Assembly: GCA_914767715.1 (NCBI GenBank)
Contig: OU612074.1
Coordinates: 5,965,501 to 6,029,500 of the forward strand
DNA: 64,000 bases
Direction: 5' to 3'
Origin: Membranipora membranacea
Lineage: Eukaryota > Bryozoa > Gymnolaemata > Cheilostomatida > Membraniporidae
Both the position numbers and the translations under genes were made by a program. Each line of letters begins with the position of its first letter. The stretch's first letter is position 1. The notes beneath the pieces were generated by a model. That model did not search any database and had not been told where the DNA came from. It saw only the letters and a list, made by a program, of their open reading frames with translations. Below, in pieces: positions 1 to 9,394 of the stretch.

Positions 1-2113
1 ACAACCTCCTCCAAATTCAATGGACCTGTTATCACCAAGAGAATTGCTGCATTCAGTAATAATACGAGACAAAACAACGACTAAAATTTATGAAGCTTTA
101 ACTTGTTTTTCTCTTTCTTGATTATATATACAGTTCCACTCAATATCTATAGTAGTAGTGTTGCAAACATCCAATCAACTGGACTTTACTCATTGTCAGG
201 AGATTTTACAAAATTTACAAATGATCATCATGTATAAGTGTCAGTCTTGCCCTTAGGTGATCACCAATCTGTCTAGATAAGGGGAACATGTAACCATCAC
301 CGCATACTCACCACGTAGCAATATCCCGACATCCGCGCTGCTTTAGGCGGAGTATGAATTTAAACTCAATTCAGAGATTTTTTTTGCATTATTTGTTCCC
401 TTTGGTTTTGTGGCCAGAGTATTTATGATTGTTACACTACTTTAAAACATAATGGAGGAGCTCTGAGATTCACCCTATGCATGCAAATTTAAACATGGCA
501 GTATTATGGTAAAGGATATATGCAGGACAATGCAATGCAGCTATTCTAATAAACAGTGTGCTGTTCATGTTCCAGTAGATATACGAATGCTTAGAGTAGT
601 GTATGCATCCATATAAATACGACCGTGATAAAATGAAAGGCAGCATTTGTACAACAATCTGTACTATACAGTATGCCCTGTGTTGATATAATATGCAGTG
701 TAGTTAAGTTATGTTACTCAGCAGTGGTCCCTAGTAAGAATTATCAGATTATTTAAAGCCTGAGATTGTATATCTTGATGTTTGAGATTGTTACATTATG
801 ACTGATAGGGAGACTAGCAAAACACAATCTGTAAAGGGCGATTAGCAAGACAATATCTGTATCGGCCATTAATCTTTGGTCATGGTTGCCTACAGTTTTC
901 ACTCTCGTCTTTTCCCTAACAAAGTCACTAAAAGGTATTTGTTGGTTGGTATTCACCTATGGGCTTACTTACTTCGGATTCCGAAATATTTTCAAAAAAT
1001 ATGACACACAGGACACACAACTCTCATACACTATCTCTGTCTTTATCTCGATGCAGACAGGCCATGCGTGTGTACCTACTACTACCTAGTAAATCAAGCA
1101 TTTGTTTTGAAGGAGAAAGATTGCAATTACTATGGCTTCAATTATTTCTTAGGCTTTCACTCAGACAGTGACACACAGTCTGGTTCTAATTGAATATTGA
1201 GGTTTCTGGAGAGGGTGTTGAAACCTAATTTTAGCCTTACCACCATGTTTTACGTTTTGTGAGACACATTCCACCAAACTACAATCAATTGGTATTTCTA
1301 AAGCTAGGCGTTGCGAGGTTTGGTATATGGTATACAGTATAATATAAGAGAGAGATTTATATGAACGTTTACTCACCTAAAAAGATGTACTGTAAAGAGG
1401 AAGAGATATCGCGTTGACTGTCCAAGGTCAAGGCTAATAGTCTAGATGGTACAATTCCGATAAGGTGCTGGTCTGCTAAGATCTCGGATAACCTCACAGT
1501 ATTTACCCACCATAACAAGATAATTCTACAATAAATGGTTCTATGGTATCTATTGCACAAAAGCCAGCAAAGCTTGATCCTGTGCCATGACCTTGCAACA
1601 AAACAAACTAATTTTCAAAATCATAATTCATGAAAATTCATAAATATATTGCCATTGTTTTGTCATTTCGATTTTTTGAAGTCAATACTGGCCTCTAGGG
1701 TCGTCGCATGGTGCTTTTTTGGGTGAGAAAAAACGTGCAAACGTTCAAAACACCTGCTATCCTACTGTCAGTATATTGACACCTCAGATATCCTTGGTTG
1801 AAGGGCAATTGGGGGACCAATATAATTGTTCGAGCTGTGATGTATGCGATCTCAAATAGTTCAGAAGTAAAGATTTGCCCATGAAAAATCTTTCCAGCAT
1901 TCTCTTCAAATATAGTTCAAAACTGTTGGTCGTTTAGGGAGGATACAAAAGACATCGATCATCCAGCAGTGAGTCCGTTGCCGACATTAAAATGAAGTTC
2001 ATTGTCATAATTTAGTTTGTGTGGAATGCCATCGATCACCCACCATTAACAATAATGGACTGCTAATCCAATTATGTCTTATTAGAAACACTAGTCTGTA
2101 GATATGACATTAC
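1..2113. other. Unit 5' part, no assigned gene
   Basis: Only ORFs shorter than 75 codons occur here, on both strands. Minus-strand splice-donor-like sequences are visible at about 1375 (AG|GTGAGTAAAC), about 1222 (GGTG|GTAAGG) and about 978 (GAA|GTAAGTAAG). I could not link them to acceptors with compatible phases in a convincing gene model. The same stretch begins every unit. Confidence 0.5.
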
Positions 2114-2214
2114 CAATAAAATAAGAACCAGAGGCTACACTGTTATTGACAAAGTAGCCTACTGCTATAGGACCCTGGTAAGGAAATTGACACAAAATAT
2201 GTACTGCAGGATGT
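2114..2214 (-). other. Possible internal coding exon, unit 1
   Basis: On the minus strand a clean acceptor (TTTGTTTAAATTTCAG) is followed by 101 nt open in a single frame and then the donor ATTG|GTAATG. The exon would enter in phase 2 and leave in phase 1, coding 33 residues around HPAVHILCQFPYQG and GYFVNNSVASGSYFI. The other two frames contain stops. Composition looks protein-like, but I recognise no family and found no matching neighbouring exon. It could be an exon of an unresolved minus-strand gene, a relic, or chance. Confidence 0.25.
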
Positions 2215-2443
2215 CTGAAATTTAAACAAAAACAGGTCAATCCATGACTTTCACATTTATCAACACGATTAGGTGGCAAAACTAAACTTTTTCTACTTTT
2301 CAACAGATTCTACTTCTAAATTTCCATCAATTATTATTTTAAAATCATTGAGCATTGGCATCCCTTAATAATAGAGCCATTGCTGTGTTAGTTTCCCCAA
2401 GTGGACACAAAAGACATCAATCATCAACCGGTGCTTCTAGTGC

Positions 2444-2462
2444 CAATAATAATAATAATAAT
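2444..2462. repeat. (AAT)n microsatellite
   Basis: Six consecutive AAT triplets (CCAATAATAATAATAATAATCC). The tract has the same length in all six units, near 13726, 24710, 35991, 46975 and 58252, in contrast to the variable G-run. Confidence 0.9.
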
Positions 2463-2564
2463 CCAATGATTGTTTATGACAAACACTAGAATCTAGATAC
2501 AATTCAACATACAGTAATGCAAGAACCTCTGCACAACACACATGTCTTCAGCTAGAAATCATGA

Positions 2565-3605
2565 GGCAAGCACATAGAGTTATTATATACTCTAGAGTGG
2601 ACAATGCAGTGCTGAAAGCGTCCTACTTAATTATTGCGAAATCCATCACACAACGCAATCTGGTTGTGCATGGCTAGTGCCTGTATCATATAACTTATCA
2701 TTGAGAATATGCGTATTGGGCATGACAATTTAGATTTCTAGAGCGCTTATATCCATTTTTTCAGAAAATTTTTCATGGGACACCATGTAGATCACTTGCA
2801 GGTATTTTCACTTTCAATTCCATGAGGCAACGAAAACTGGTTGTGAGTGGATAGTGCATGAATCATTGACTTTATCATTAAAAATATTAGAATTGGACAT
2901 ACAAATTAAGTTTATTGATCGAGCACTTATAGCCATTTTATCAAAGAATTTCACATGTAACACCATTAACCTCACCATCACCTGCAGGTACTTTCTCTTC
3001 CGGTCAGTTTGACATTTTATTATTCTCCCTTTAAAATAAGCCAACTATCAACCGCAAATACATGAGCCTAAATCTCGATGACAGGGCCAGCTGGTTTCTG
3101 CCTCTTGCCAGGTATTTTGCTGTGTCCTGTCTCTCTAACTAATATGTTGCACACTCAGTCGGTGTATTTTATCTGTTCAGTTCCAGCTACTGGCGATGAT
3201 CTATGATAACATGTGATAAAAGTAGCCTGTGGAAAAGCGATTGGAGGCGAAAAGTTTGCTGCTTACCTTTATCGTTTTTAGAGCATTTTTAGCAATATTT
3301 TTGTAAAACTTTTCATGCCACACTAATAGATGTCTTGCAAGTGATTCCTTTCAGGGGGCAGACAGGGGACAAAAAAATTTGTGTATCCCCTTAAAACACC
3401 AAAATCTCAACTGCCAACACACCATCCCGATAAAATCACAATTACCTGGCTAGCAGGTTTTTGCCCCTGCCACTTGCCTGCCTGCCAATTAAACTGTCTC
3501 CTGTCTCTCTAACTGAAATATTACACACTCGTGAGTTCATTTAATCTGTGAAGTATAATGACTTCCAATTATACAAGATGAGCAAGTAACCCGTGGCTTA
3601 AAATT
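2565..3605 (+). repeat. Three diverged direct copies of a repeat family, unit 1
   Basis: Copies lie at about 2565-2815 (A), 2830-3240 (B) and 3265-3605 (C). Shared ordered landmarks are TTATCATT or TTATCGTT, then GAGC(G/A)CTTATA or GAGCATTTTTAG, then TTTCATG or TTCACATG, then CTTGCAGGTA or CCTGCAGGTA, then ATCTCAACYGC, then TGCCACTTGCC or GCCTCTTGCC, then GTGTCCTGTCTCTCTAACT. Copies B and C also share a 3' part with CACACTC and TTTAATCTGTG or TTTATCTGTTCAG. Copy A stops after the GCAGGTATTTTCAC block. No ORF explains this conservation, so it looks like an old non-autonomous element inserted repeatedly or duplicated locally. The elevated divergence between copies shows it predates the array. 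Confidence 0.75.
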
Positions 3606-4255
3606 TTCAGCTTAAAGATTTCGGTTTTGGTTTGGCTATGTCATTTCTAGCTCTAAATTCCCTCTCCTGGGTAGCCACTCGTTTTTGTATTGCAAAAACT
3701 ATTCAAGCCAACACATCAGGTTAAATCAAAAGATCCATAAGCTCTTCTGCTGAGTCCCTGATTAGCAAGAAAATGTCGAACGGACAAATCAAGATACATA
3801 CTTGACCAGATTGACTCTACATTTTCTAAAATTCCCTAACTCAGTCTGAAAAATTGTATGAAAATGGCAATCAGTTATCAGTTGCAATACATTATGGAGA
3901 AAACACCATAATATTTCGTCTTTGCAACTCAAATCTTCTGTTGAGAAGAGTACAGGGGCGTAATTAGACACTTTGATAATATTTCATCGTTAGGTACATA
4001 TAATAGTATACAATGTGAATTAAAATCTTTTAACCAATGTTATATACATCATCAGTCCAAGTCTTTCTATTTGCACTCACTACTGCGTTCTACCAATTTT
4101 CAGAAAATTATACCAACACAACTGATAATTAACATGGTTATATTAGTGCTGAGAAAGCCGATATAATTTCGCTCTCTCACCGATGTGACATTTTTAAGTT
4201 AACAGATATTTCTGATTTCTCACCATACTCAAAATAAGAGATCATTTCTTTCAGA

Positions 4256-4272
4256 GGGGGGGGGGGGGGGGG
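4256..4272 (+). repeat. Poly-G run of variable length, unit 1
   Basis: Seventeen consecutive G followed by TGGGTGTG, just upstream of the plus-strand SINE. Lengths by unit are about 17, 20, 15, 16, 11 and 12 (near 15538, 26522, 37803, 48787 and 60064). In unit 2 the following TGGG is absorbed into the run. This is the fastest-changing site in the unit, and it could fold as a G-quadruplex. Homopolymer sequencing error may account for part of the spread. Confidence 0.9.
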
Positions 4273-4310
4273 TGGGTGTGATGCAATTTCCTCTCATGGT
4301 TGTTTAGGAG

Positions 4311-4498
4311 TAGGAGGTGGCTCAGTTGGTTAGAGCGCCGGACTTCAAATCCGGTTCGAATCCCACTGCAGTCCATCTTCTACTGGGGATTGGTTGGTCC
4401 CCCAGGTGTGCTCCGACCTGCCTGCAAACAGAGAGCAATTTGGCGCAGATATTGCGGCCTCGCCATTAAGGCAATAATATTTCGCCGCCCATTCCTCG
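4311..4498 (+). mobile_element. tRNA-derived SINE, plus-strand copy, unit 1
   Basis: The head carries an RNA polymerase III A box (TGGCTCAGTTGG, 4318-4329) and a perfect B box (GGTTCGAATCC, 4353-4363). Between them CCGGA-CTTCAAA-TCCGG forms a five-pair stem with a seven-base loop, but the stem runs straight into the B box, so the variable loop and part of the T stem are missing. The body after the head (CTACTGGGGATTGGTTGG, CCCCCAGGTGTGCTCCGACC, a TTGGCGC block, TTCGCCGCCC) aligns with the inverted copy at 7829-8021. Two independent copies sharing head and body show a SINE rather than a tRNA gene. The family was not identified. Confidence 0.85.
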
Positions 4499-4499
4499 G

Positions 4500-4798
4500 G
4501 ATGGGCGAGTGATAAGACATCGGATTTTAATCAACCTTTAATCAACCTTATTTGTAAATATAAACATCAACATCATATACAGACAGGACACAGCTAATAT
4601 GGCTGGCAAGTGGCAGTGAAAAAAATTAAGCTAGCCCGGTAGTAGTTTCTGTTTCATCACAGTGATGTGTTTGCGGTTGAGATTTTGGCTTAATTTAGTC
4701 GGAAAACAGACACAAATTTTCCACTGGCTGCTAGTGAAAATACCTGCAAGTGATCCACATAGTGACGTAAATTTTTTTCCAAAAAAATGGCTATAAGC
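4500..4798. other. 299-bp segment absent from short units
   Basis: Present in units 1, 3 (26764-27062), 5 (49025-49323) and 6 (60303-60601), and missing from units 2 and 4. The left end abuts the SINE 3' end. The right end lies inside the inverted repeat copy, at GCGCTCTAGAAATC. A single G is shared at the breakpoint. Units 2 and 4 keep the remaining part of that repeat copy, which the long units show intact, so the short form is best read as a deletion. Confidence 0.9.
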
Positions 4799-4985
4799 GC
4801 TCTAGAAATCTAAATTTCTGTGCCCAATACATATATTCTCAATGATAAGTTTTATGATACAGGCACTAGACATGCACAACCAGATTGAGACTTGTCATGG
4901 ATTTCGCAATAATTAAGTAGGACAAAACCTGTTGCTATTTTTGTACACATTGTCCGCTCTAGAGTATATAATAACTCTATGGGCA
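4557..4985 (-). repeat. Fourth, inverted copy of the repeat family, unit 1
   Basis: The reverse complement begins at the GGGCAAGCAC block (4980-4989) and matches copy A (2565-2815) through TAGAGTTATTATATACTCTA, TTAGATTTCTAGAGCGCTTAT and GATCACTTGCAGGTATTTTC. It then continues like copies B and C through ATCTCAACCGCAAA, CTGCCACTTGCCAGCC and GTGTCCTGTCTGTAT. With copy A it forms an imperfect inverted repeat of roughly 240 bp around a 1.9-kb spacer. Confidence 0.8.
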
Positions 4986-5216
4986 AGCACTTGCCTTCTC
5001 TAATGCCACCTCCTCATGGTCTCAGCAGCATGAAGCCATCTCGTTGTGATGATGAGCATTCCACTTCCAACCCTCAGTGCATATTGTCAGCTAAAAAATC
5101 GATTTTTATGCTGTTGCAAAACCTGAGAAGCTGCCAACTTTATTTTACTATTCCTTATTTCACTTCAAAATGTTCTCCCAATCAGTTTGATAACTGAACC
5201 CAAGCCAAGCCAGCGC

Positions 5217-5486
5217 ATGGAGGATTGCTTTCTATCACCTCCTCGGCGCAAATGCACTATCATCAAGGCATCAGCCAATCGTGCCAAAGTCCACTACTCT
5301 AATTACCACATTGAGCATCGCACTAATCACAAAACAGTGAGCTGACTGTGATATCACATCTCCTTTGACTGCCTTTTGTGCAAAGGCCAAGCTTTGAGAG
5401 CGATCATCCACTGGATATCACAAACTGAAAACTGCTTGAGTGAAACAGTTCCAAGTCATTTTTGTATTGAGATTAAGTTATATTAA
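5217..5486 (+). pseudogene. Decayed coding stretch with two in-frame TGA codons, unit 1
   Basis: From ATG at 5217 one frame codes 42 residues (MEDCFLSPPRRKCTIIKASA and on to KTVS). It meets TGA at 5343, reads one Leu, meets TGA at 5349, and then stays open for 44 residues (YHISFDCLLCKGQALRAIIH and on to EIKLY) to TAA at 5484. Both halves use the same frame and have balanced, protein-like composition; the second has a CxxC pair (CLLC). This looks like an old coding exon, retrocopy or transposon fragment broken by nonsense changes. Immediately upstream, another open frame (4979-5197) starts inside the inverted repeat, and I do not accept it as a gene. Family unknown. Confidence 0.35.
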
Positions 5487-6024
5487 GGCTTCGTGTAATT
5501 CAACTATCTATTGAAAGCTGATCAAAATGTCTTTCCTGTTAAGCTTGTATGTAAAGTTACCACCATGTCTACTGCAGAATAATTTTACTTTTCAGTAATT
5601 TCTCATGTATCAATTTAGTTGTCACTCTGAATAATATTATTTGAGGCTTTTGAAACACGACTACTATTGAATCCAAAGAAAAATCCTTTTTATTTAATAG
5701 CACATGGTAGGACATTCATGATAGAAATGGATGAAAATAAGACCTTTTAATTCACATCTATTGCCACGACTGCTAAATTTCATATATAGTACATTTCTGA
5801 TCTTCTTGTGGCAGATCGCTCAGAATAGGTTATTCTTAAATTGATAAGCTGACATCAGCCTATTCTCCTTTTTGGGCAAAGACTCGGCTGGTCTTTGTGT
5901 CAATATGCAAGTACAAAATTTGGGTACAAGATATAATTGTCATTTCTTTACCATAATATCAAATGGCGCTTCACTCTTAACAAAAATAGTTCATTTCTTC
6001 TGTATTCATATTTTTTTGTTGAAG

Positions 6025-6139
6025 TTATCAATTTCCAATTGATGAGTGACATTGATCCGGAGGAGGGTACCAACAAAGACCTTGGCCGACAATGGCATTT
6101 TTATTATAGGATTAAAGGAAAAACTATGATGATGCATTG
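6025..6139 (+). other. Possible coding exon with strong donor, unit 1
   Basis: A T-rich tract ending TTTGTTGAAG precedes a 115-nt open stretch that ends at the consensus donor CATTG|GTAAGC (6140). The frame reads VINFQL, then MSDIDPEEGTNKDLGRQWHF, then YYRIKGKTMMMHW. An alternative is a first coding exon starting at ATG 6042. It would enter in phase 1 and leave in phase 2. The charged, ordered composition is unlike the AT-rich background, but I know no matching family and no partner exon was identified. Confidence 0.3.
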
Positions 6140-6197
6140 GTAAGCTTGGGTAAACTTGAAGATTGGGCCAGCTTGTACATGTCAGTGATTTGGCTTG

Positions 6198-6581
6198 ACA
6201 GAACACGACCTCTACAGGATATCGTCATTGTGCAGCTATTCAAGTACCCATAGTCACACATGTGGGTGACCTTGGCAAAAATAGTGCAGTATCATCTAAC
6301 ATAGATATTTGAAGCTCAAATGGCGTGAATCGTTGTATCCTGACGTTGATAAAAGTCACAAGAATAGATATTTTTATGACATTTAATGTAATCATTTTCA
6401 ATTGGTTTGATTAGCCCTTGAATTTTCATTAGATTAAATAATAGAATATAATGAAAATGACTGCTTTTTCAATGACAGTTCGTCCCTGACACCAAATTTC
6501 ATCGCATTTGATAGAGTTTACGTATATTTGGACACAATTTCATTTTAATTTATTTTGTTTGTAATAGGAATTACTATTTTT
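6198..6581. repeat. Within-unit duplication, left copy, unit 1
   Basis: A 384-bp block from ACAGAACACGA to TTACTATTTTT is repeated in the same orientation at 9395-9777 with about ten differences, roughly 97% identity. Noncoding. Here G6453 and C6503 are the type-A states; the right copy has A and T, as do the type-B left copies. Confidence 0.95.
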
Positions 6582-7828
6582 GGATTCACTTTTCTTTCGA
6601 AACATGAGGCAAGATTTTGGTTAACCAAATAACGTTAGCAAATGCAGTTTTACAGCGGTGATCAAGGGAAGTCACTCTGAAAAATATAAAATAACATACG
6701 AATAATACATACAATATAATCATTCATAGTCATAAAGAATATTCTCATGAAATATACCAATAACTATATTGTATTATTTTTTGTTTACATAACAGTTTTG
6801 ACACATATAAAGCACTCAACGAAGTACTTCATGCACACAAATCAACACCAGACAAGTTTTACATCACAGAGTAAGGATATACAGAGAGGAAACTTCAATG
6901 ATCATTATAGTGCCTGCGGTTTTTGATTAACTGGGGGAAATTGTGCACAGCTGGATGCCGAAAACTCTACCTTTGATGGGCCATAATTCATTCTGCCCAG
7001 TATTTTGGTGATTGATTTAAGGCCACACGTTCTCATGCAAATTTCTACTTATTCTTGCAAATTTAATTTCGTATTAATGTGAACCTACCACACATGATTC
7101 TCATCTCCGAAAATTTCATGAGCGCAATCCTCCTGCGCCAATACGAACAAACGATAGACCTAACAGTGATATGAAATAAAAATATTTATATCAAGGAGAA
7201 GCTGTTACTTGTTGTTTACCGCCCAGTGATTCAGCTTCTATGTATGCCTCAACCATCTCCTCATAATTATTTCAATTGGTACTCATAATTCACTGTATCC
7301 CTTCCCCCCTTACCCAAGGTCCAAAATTGAATGAGAAACTCTACATATTGATCATCCACTCCATCTTTTTACCAAAGTTGTGTTTGCATAGATTTGACCT
7401 TGACTTTTCAATCAAAACAGGCAGCCACTCAGATAGCATTTTGAGAAGATTTATACTATCTGGTTACGTGCATTGTTAACATACAACGTTCCACAAATTG
7501 TGGGAATCCCAATCCAAACGAGAGTTTACGTGAAATTTACTCCTAATTGTGAGAAAACGACCCCATATGACTTCACTTTAAGACAGATTTTTCTTTTGGT
7601 TCTACTAACAAGAAAATTCAGTGACAAGTTTATGACATGGCAGTCTAGAACCCTATATGTTTCAACTCTGGCTTAAGATGTTTGCTATTGAATTGTGTTC
7701 AACAGTTTTTTTGAGCATGATATTTGAAACCAGAGTTGATTGATGAAGTTTCATGGCGGACAAACACATAAAAGATTTTTTCCAAGTAAGTAAATGCTGC
7801 CAAAGCAGGTTGCTCACTCAACACTTCG
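6582..7828. other. No assigned gene
   Basis: AT-rich sequence with two small plus-strand ORFs, 7276-7479 and 7473-7676. The first is broken in units 2 and 4 by one extra T in a T-run near 7366, which argues against coding. The second is intact in all six units but has no start context, splice signals or recognisable similarity. Confidence 0.5.
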
Positions 7829-8021
7829 AGCCGGCAAAATAGTGTGCCTAAAGGGCAAGGCTGCAATGACCGCGCCAATTTACTCTCGGTTTGTAGGCAG
7901 GTCGGAGCACATCTGGGGGTCCAACAACTCCCAGTAGTCAGTGGAATGCAGTGGGATTCGAACCCGCGACCTGCAACACTTGCAAGCTGAAGGACTGGCG
8001 CTCTAACAACTGAGCCACCAC
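7829..8021 (-). mobile_element. tRNA-derived SINE, minus-strand copy, unit 1
   Basis: Read on the minus strand it starts GTGGTGGCTCAGTTG (A box near 8006-8017). It has a longer middle than the plus copy, with CTTGCAAG in the anticodon region, and a B box GGTTCGAATCC at 7954-7964. A T-arm with five pairs, one of them mismatched, can be drawn. The body (CTACTGGGAGTTGTTGGACC, CCCCAGATGTGCTCCGACC, AAATTGGCGCGGTCATTG, TTTTGCCGGC) aligns with 4311-4498. The head is more complete than that of the plus copy, so it better represents the founder. The outer boundary near 7829 is approximate. Confidence 0.85.
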
Positions 8022-8993
8022 ATAATATATTTCCTTTAACAATTACATGAGGTTTGATATGGACTGATCATCTCCTGTATGATATATATTGACTTTCACA
8101 GAAGTCTAAGCATTTCTCGCAATAAGTATTATGCATAGAGCATAAGCATAGATTCATTTGATTCATATTACTGTAAGTTATTGACTGGGTTGCCACATAA
8201 TCGATAATCGCTTGTTGACTTTGCAGGACTTAAAATAATAATCTTTTTCTCAGCAGCCTCGCATGCCACTGTGCATTATAAGCTGATAGTCTACAACTTA
8301 AACAGATAAAGAAGATTTGCTAGCAATAAGCACACTACTGCATCGTTCCAATGTTATATTTTATTAAGGGTATAACTGAGTGGTGGTGTGGGTATACTTC
8401 TCATTAATAGGGACAGTAAGGTTGTGATCAGATACTCAACTCTTTCACAATGTCAAGCGAGCATTCTGAGACACTAGCGCATTAGAAATATCAGTTATAT
8501 CGGTCAGACCTTAAAAGATGCACACCTGACTTCTCCACTGATTCAACATCTTTTGTTGGAATGACATTTACAGAATAGAAAATTCTCGAACTCTTGAACA
8601 GGCCAAAAATTTACTGACACTTGGTTAGTGATTTTTTAACGTGTTTTAGTGGTATTTGAATACTTCATAAAGAGGATCAATTTCAGTAAACAAATGTCAT
8701 GTCATTTTCTCCTGTGATATGACTGATACTTTGGCACATTTGTTTTGACAGTGAAACCATCCCCAGGCTTCACCAAGTGGGATCGTCAAACAAATATGCA
8801 TCCTCAAATATTCAAGTGAGAATCAGATTTGGTAACTAAAGTCATAGTGTCAGCAGCTATATTATAAAGGTGTTAGACTGTAGGCACGAGGATTGCAAAC
8901 CAAAGTATGCAGTTTAGCACGAAAGAATTTTTCAATGAAAGACATCAAGTTCATGTATAATCCAGAGCTAAGACCATGTCTGCAATTTTTCCT
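8022..8993. other. No assigned gene
   Basis: I see no ORF, repeat or RNA gene here in any unit. Isolated acceptor-like tracts such as TTTTTCTCAG near 8255 have no partner donor. Confidence 0.5.
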
Positions 8994-9224
8994 TTATACA
9001 TGAAAATGTTTTGCTAGTTGTGATACTTCTAGGGGCATATATAAAATACAATTATCATGAACTTCATCACAATAACACTGACTTTTGCATCCAGTTTTGC
9101 GGGGACAGACAAATGCATCAGCCAATGCGGATGCAAAATGAGGATGTGGAAATGAGAGCTTTCTATTTTTTGTCATAGCATGTATCCAAGTTAAGTTCTC
9201 TTGTATAAGAAATGACAATGACAA
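8994..9224 (-). pseudogene. Cysteine-rich ORF, possible zinc-binding relic, unit 1
   Basis: The 76-codon minus-strand frame has a cysteine cluster in VCPRKTGCKSQCYCDEVHDNC (spacing C-x5-C-x3-C-x-C-x6-C), followed by about 22 residues to a stop. The C-x-C-x6-C core with a preceding Gly-Cys resembles CXC-type zinc-binding cysteine arrays found in tesmin-like proteins and in some transposon proteins. The spacing is not canonical, so this is only a suggestion. The first 20 or so residues fall in a 103-bp repeat that recurs at 9770-9872 without the cysteines, so any real exon probably begins near 9163. No acceptor with good context was found. Confidence 0.3.
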
Positions 9225-9265
9225 TAACTCATGCTAGCCAAATAGCCTAATAGCCAAGTAGCTAA
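9163..9265. repeat. 103-bp direct repeat, left copy, unit 1
   Basis: The block from CTATTTTTTGTCATAGCATG to CCAAGTAGCTAA recurs at 9770-9872 with one difference (CAATAACTC versus CAATGACTC). The pair brackets 504 bp that contain the right copy of the 384-bp duplication. Equivalent left copies: 20146-20248, 31427-31529, 42411-42513 and 53688-53790. Confidence 0.95.
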
Positions 9266-9394
9266 TGCAATCTTGATTGGAATATAATATCAATGAAAAC
9301 AGGAAATTGAGGGAATTGAAAGGAATGGCTTGACTAGTAATCATTGATTACGTCTTTGGTAAAAACTTGGCCCGATTTCAGCAAAAAGACCAAA

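Noticed and set aside
753-1171. Three overlapping ORFs on both strands near the unit start
   Set aside because: They overlap one another, are short, and one changes frame at its end with the GAG/GA variant. No exon signals fit.
1161-1560. Minus-strand two-exon model joined by a roughly 70-nt intron (donor near 1375)
   Set aside because: The donor is strong and phases can be matched, but the acceptor (CGCCTAG) lacks a good pyrimidine tract and the upstream exon start is ambiguous. The peptide has no recognisable character.
2814-3044. 76-codon minus-strand ORF
   Set aside because: It falls inside a copy of the noncoding repeat family and is not open in the other copies.
4311-4380. tRNA gene with a UCA-like anticodon loop (CTTCAAA)
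   Set aside because: The anticodon stem runs directly into the B box with no variable loop or full T stem, and a body shared with the inverted copy follows. It is a SINE head, not a selenocysteine or suppressor tRNA.
4300-4512. 70-codon plus-strand ORF
   Set aside because: It lies across the SINE. The translation follows tRNA-like sequence, and its C-terminus changes in short units because of the deletion.
4979-5197. 72-codon plus-strand ORF starting ATGGGCAAGC
   Set aside because: It begins within the inverted repeat copy, is in a different frame from the decayed coding stretch that follows, and has a replacement change (Gln to His) between unit types. Possible relic, but not supportable.
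7276-7479. 67-codon plus-strand ORF
   Set aside because: Broken by a one-base T-run difference in units 2 and 4. No splice or start evidence.
7940-8020. Minus-strand functional tRNA gene
   Set aside because: Good A and B boxes, but no clean four-arm fold could be drawn, and the downstream body matches the other SINE copy.
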